Shown: one piece after another, positions 5,369-7,169 of the stretch
Numbering within the stretch: position 1 is the stretch's first letter
Layout: each line of letters opens with the position of its first letter
NCBI GenBank assembly: GCA_946626795.1
Contig: CAMOUZ010000056.1
Span: 1 to 7,169, forward strand
Reading direction: 5' to 3'
DNA from: an uncultured Clostridia bacterium
GTDB lineage: Bacteria; Bacillota; Clostridia; Christensenellales; CAG-1252
DNA: 7,169 nucleotides
Program-made: the position numbers and the translations under genes
Notes under the pieces: generated by a model
The model's database searches: none
What the model saw: only the letters and a program-made list of their open reading frames with translations
What the model was told of the DNA's origin: nothing

Positions 5369-5397
5369 AGAGGATCCGCTTGACAGATCCTCTTTTT
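5369..5397 (+). terminator. Intrinsic terminator after the TfoX-domain gene
   Basis: AGAGGATC (5369-5376) pairs perfectly with GATCCTCT (5386-5393) around a 9-nt loop, followed by TTTT at 5394-5397. Its loop contains TTGACA (5380-5385), which serves as the -35 box of the next promoter. Confidence 0.8.
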
Positions 5398-5407
5398 GTG
5401 TTACAAT
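5380..5407 (+). promoter_or_regulatory. Promoter of the AbrB-ABC exporter operon, embedded in the terminator
   Basis: A perfect TTGACA (5380-5385) and TACAAT (5402-5407) are 16 nt apart, and TG at 5399-5400 gives an extended -10. Transcription would start near 5414, about 26 nt before the ATG. The -35 box lies in the preceding terminator's loop and the spacer contains its 3' arm and T-tract. Confidence 0.8.
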
Positions 5408-5410
5408 AAA

Positions 5411-5428
5411 GTAAGAAAAGTAAGAAAA
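5411..5428 (+). repeat. Tandem 9-nt repeat at the transcription start
   Basis: GTAAGAAAA occurs twice in immediate succession (5411-5419 and 5420-5428), spanning the expected +1 and ending at the AAGG ribosome site. It could be an AT-rich operator for the AbrB-type product or simply leader sequence; it is too short to decide. Confidence 0.4.
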
Positions 5429-5439
5429 GGCGGAATTTT

Positions 5440-5655
5440 ATGAAAGAAATAAAAGAGGATAGATTTATCGTTAGCGTGCGGGTCGGACCGAAAGGGCAGA
5501 TCACCATTCCGGTGGAAGCGCGTAATATGTTTGATATCAAGACGGGAGACACCCTTATGGTTATGGGGGACATCTCGCGCGGGATCGCATTGATCAAGGA
5601 CGAAGAGTTTTATAAATTGATGGGAGGCAAAGATGTCGGCGATCAAAACAAATAA
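5440..5655 (+). CDS. AbrB/MazE/SpoVT-family DNA-binding protein
   Basis: The 71-residue product contains a swapped-hairpin AbrB domain at about 8-52: VSVRVGPKGQITIPVEAR (11-28) then FDIKTGDTLMVMG (31-43), the standard SpoVT/AbrB pattern. Such proteins dimerise through the barrel and bind AT-rich DNA. The start ATG has AAGG (5427-5430) 9 nt upstream, a moderate site. It is first in an operon with an ABC-2 exporter, whose ATPase start lies inside its last codons (23-nt overlap), so a local transcriptional switch for the exporter is the natural inference. A MazE-type antitoxin role is unlikely because no toxin-like gene adjoins. Confidence 0.9.
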   Translation: MKEIKEDRFIVSVRVGPKGQITIPVEARNMFDIKTGDTLMVMGDISRGIALIKDEEFYKLMGGKDVGDQNK

Positions 5656-6367
5656 GCTCCGCAAGGAGTATAAAGAAGTCGTAGCCGTACAAGGCGTCGA
5701 TTTGGAGATAGAAGAGGGCGAGCTTTTCGCATTGCTCGGGGTGAACGGAGCGGGGAAGACCACGCTGATCAAGATGTTGACCTGCTTGACGGCGCCCACC
5801 TCGGGAGACGCCTGTGTGTCCGGGCATTCCATCGTGAAAGAAGCCGCGGAGGTGAAAAAGAATATCGACGTCTCGATGCAGGAGACCGCTATTGCAAGAA
5901 AGCTCACGGTGGAGGAGAATATCCATTTTTACGCCGAGCTCAACGGGCAGTCGAAAGAGGAGATCGAGCAGACGAAAGCCATGCTGTACGAGGCGTTCGG
6001 GCTGGATTCCGTGCGCGGTCGTCAAGCCGCGAAACTCTCGGGCGGATGGCAGCGGAAGCTCTCTATTGCGCTGGCGCTCGTCTCATCGCCCAAGATCCTT
6101 TTCCTCGATGAGCCCACTTTGGGCTTGGACGTTATCGCCCGTCGGGAGCTTTGGAAGACCATTCGCTCTTTCCGCGGAAAGATGACCGTCGTCCTCACTA
6201 CCCATTATATGGAAGAAGCGGAAGCCCTCGCGGATAGGATCGGCATCATGAAAGAAGGGAAGCTTCTCTTTGTGGGGACGAAAGAAGCGCTTTATCAAGA
6301 GACGGGGAAAGCGAATGTCGAAGAGGCTTTCATCTCGATCGTAGGCGGAGGTGAGCTCGATGCGTGA
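5633..6367 (+). CDS. ABC transporter ATP-binding protein (ABC-2 export type)
   Basis: The 244-residue cytoplasmic ATPase energises the adjacent permease. Motifs: Walker A GVNGAGKT (36-43), Q-loop Gln83, signature LSGGW (135-139), Walker B ILFLDEP (155-161) with Glu160, D-loop GLD (164-166) and switch His191. All catalytic residues are present and the length is on the short side of the drug/peptide exporter (CcmA/DrrA-like) class, ending soon after the EALYQETGKANVEEAF region. GGGAGG (5622-5627) sits 5 nt before the ATG; the frame overlaps the AbrB gene by 23 nt and the permease by 8 nt. The substrate cannot be deduced; the family includes drug, bacteriocin and sodium exporters. Confidence 0.95.
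   Translation: MSAIKTNKLRKEYKEVVAVQGVDLEIEEGELFALLGVNGAGKTTLIKMLTCLTAPTSGDACVSGHSIVKEAAEVKKNIDVSMQETAIARKLTVEENIHFYAELNGQSKEEIEQTKAMLYEAFGLDSVRGRQAAKLSGGWQRKLSIALALVSSPKILFLDEPTLGLDVIARRELWKTIRSFRGKMTVVLTTHYMEEAEALADRIGIMKEGKLLFVGTKEALYQETGKANVEEAFISIVGGGELDA
6347..6351 (+). promoter_or_regulatory. Ribosome binding site deciding the permease start
   Basis: GGAGG at 6347-6351 is 8 nt before the ATG at 6360, whereas the in-frame GTG at 6351 overlaps the site itself. This favours the ATG. Confidence 0.7.
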
Positions 6368-7112
6368 TTCGGTAAAAAGAATAAAGACCCTTACGAAAAG
6401 AAACCTTTTGGAGATCCTTCGAGATCCCTTGAACCTTGCTTTTATGCTCGGATTGCCCCTTTTGATGGAGGTGCTTTTTTACGCCATCTTCCACAAGATG
6501 ACCGCGCAGTTCGAGATCAAGTATCTCGCGCCGGGAATCGTCGTTTTCTCGCAGGCGTTCCTCACGCTCTTCTCGGGGCTTTTGATCGCGCTCGACAGAA
6601 ACACGTCTTTCCTGACGAGGCTTTACGTCTCTTCGGCGCGGCCCTATGAATTCATCTTCGGTTATACTTTTGCATTGCTCCCGATATCACTCATCCAATC
6701 CACGCTCTTTTTCGTGATCGGCGGCTTGTTGGACGTTTCTTTCTGGTCGGTGACGATGCTCCTCGGGCTCGTTTTCTCCTTGGTGACTTCCTTCTTCTTC
6801 GTCGGGCTCGGGATCCTTTTCGGCTCGCTTTGTACGGAGAAGTCCATCGGCGGCGTCTCTTCGGCAGTCGTTATGGGGCAGTCCCTGCTTTCGGGGATGT
6901 GGTTCCCCACGGAAGGGATGGGAAAAGGGTTTATGGCGGTGATGAACGCCCTTCCTTTCAGGAATGCCACGCTTCTTTTGCAGAATGCCGTGAATGGTTA
7001 TCAAGATCTTTTCACGGATCTCGTGCGCCCGCTTTTGATCCTTGCGGCGTATGCGGTCGTGGCGTTTACGGCGGCGATCTTGGTCTTCCGTCGCAATATG
7101 AAGGGCGTTTGA
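6360..7112 (+). CDS. ABC-2 type transporter permease
   Basis: The 250-residue integral membrane protein is the partner of the preceding ATPase. A short basic cytoplasmic N-terminus (TKRNLLEILRDPLNLAF, 12-28) is the usual ABC-2 opening, an amphipathic element thought to contact the ATPase. Six membrane segments can be seen at about 25-44, 55-76, 99-123, 130-157, 167-183 and 224-243. The GMWFPTEGM loop (179-187) followed by LPFRNATLLLQ (198-208) is the re-entrant or extracellular feature typical of the class near the last two helices. The C-terminus ends in basic residues on the cytoplasmic side. The ATPase stop lies inside its first codons (8-nt overlap), so they are translated together. Two subunits with two ATPases probably form the exporter. 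The cargo is unknown. Confidence 0.93.
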   Translation: MRDSVKRIKTLTKRNLLEILRDPLNLAFMLGLPLLMEVLFYAIFHKMTAQFEIKYLAPGIVVFSQAFLTLFSGLLIALDRNTSFLTRLYVSSARPYEFIFGYTFALLPISLIQSTLFFVIGGLLDVSFWSVTMLLGLVFSLVTSFFFVGLGILFGSLCTEKSIGGVSSAVVMGQSLLSGMWFPTEGMGKGFMAVMNALPFRNATLLLQNAVNGYQDLFTDLVRPLLILAAYAVVAFTAAILVFRRNMKGV

Positions 7113-7136
7113 CCGCGCGATCTCTTTTCGAAAATG

Positions 7137-7166
7137 CTTCGGAAGATCCTCCTGCCGAAAGTTTTA
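7137..7166 (+). terminator. Weak candidate terminator at the right edge
   Basis: TTCGG (7138-7142) can pair with CCGAA (7155-7159), optionally extended by C7137-G7161 with A7160 bulged, followed by TTTT at 7162-7165. The stem is short and the loop is 12 nt, so this is only suggestive, but it stands where the exporter operon should end. Confidence 0.35.
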
Positions 7167-7169
7167 TCA

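Noticed and set aside
5440..5655. AbrB-type gene as antitoxin of a toxin-antitoxin pair
   Set aside because: MazE-like antitoxins share this fold, but the next gene is an intact ABC ATPase and no small toxin-like frame is adjacent.
1..7169. A defence island, prophage or other mobile system
   Set aside because: No integrase, transposase, restriction, nuclease, CRISPR, terminal repeat or phage structural gene was found on either strand.

Overview
The window looks like chromosomal sequence from a Gram-positive, low-to-moderate-GC Firmicute, most likely a member of the Clostridia. The reasons are strong purine-rich Shine-Dalgarno sites (AAGGAGG, GGGAGG, GGAGG) at a regular 5-9 nt from the starts, a PadR / DUF1700 / DUF4097 cassette, an AbrB/SpoVT-type regulator leading an ABC-2 exporter, and DUF3795, TfoX-N and Dabb proteins, all common in that group. 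This assignment is an inference from gene content; no rRNA or other taxonomic marker is present. All twelve genes lie on the + strand, packed tightly. I see no mobile element, tRNA, rRNA or CRISPR array.

Layout: (1) 1-142, a leader with a candidate promoter. (2) 143-709, a YdeI/OmpD-associated family protein. (3) 790-1754, a two-gene unit: an XRE-type regulator carrying two membrane helices and a C-terminal zinc ribbon, then a cysteine-rich DUF3795 protein, closed by a strong intrinsic terminator (1780-1817). (4) 1827-3754, a textbook promoter followed by PadR, a DUF1700 (HAAS) membrane protein and a DUF4097 repeat protein, with overlapping stops and starts. (5) 3804-5341, an extended -10 promoter followed by a small-protein unit: Dabb-domain protein, serine alpha/beta hydrolase, an unrecognised 88-residue protein with two CxxC pairs, and a TfoX N-domain protein, ending in an intrinsic terminator (5369-5397). 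(6) 5380-7112, a promoter laid over that terminator, then AbrB-type regulator, ABC ATPase and ABC-2 permease with overlapping frames, and a weak candidate terminator at the right edge.

How the genes work together: two modules follow the same plan, a small DNA-binding protein as first gene followed by membrane-associated products (PadR with DUF1700/DUF4097; AbrB with an exporter). Family knowledge suggests local autoregulation and roles in envelope homeostasis or drug/peptide export, but substrates and signals cannot be read from the sequence. The 3837-5341 unit has no single obvious pathway. I do not see a clearly new defence, mobile or biosynthetic system. The items most worth a second look are the terminator whose loop contains the -35 box of the next promoter, the ten-rung TGD ladder in the DUF4097 protein, the unknown double-CxxC protein, and the membrane-tethered XRE/zinc-ribbon regulator.
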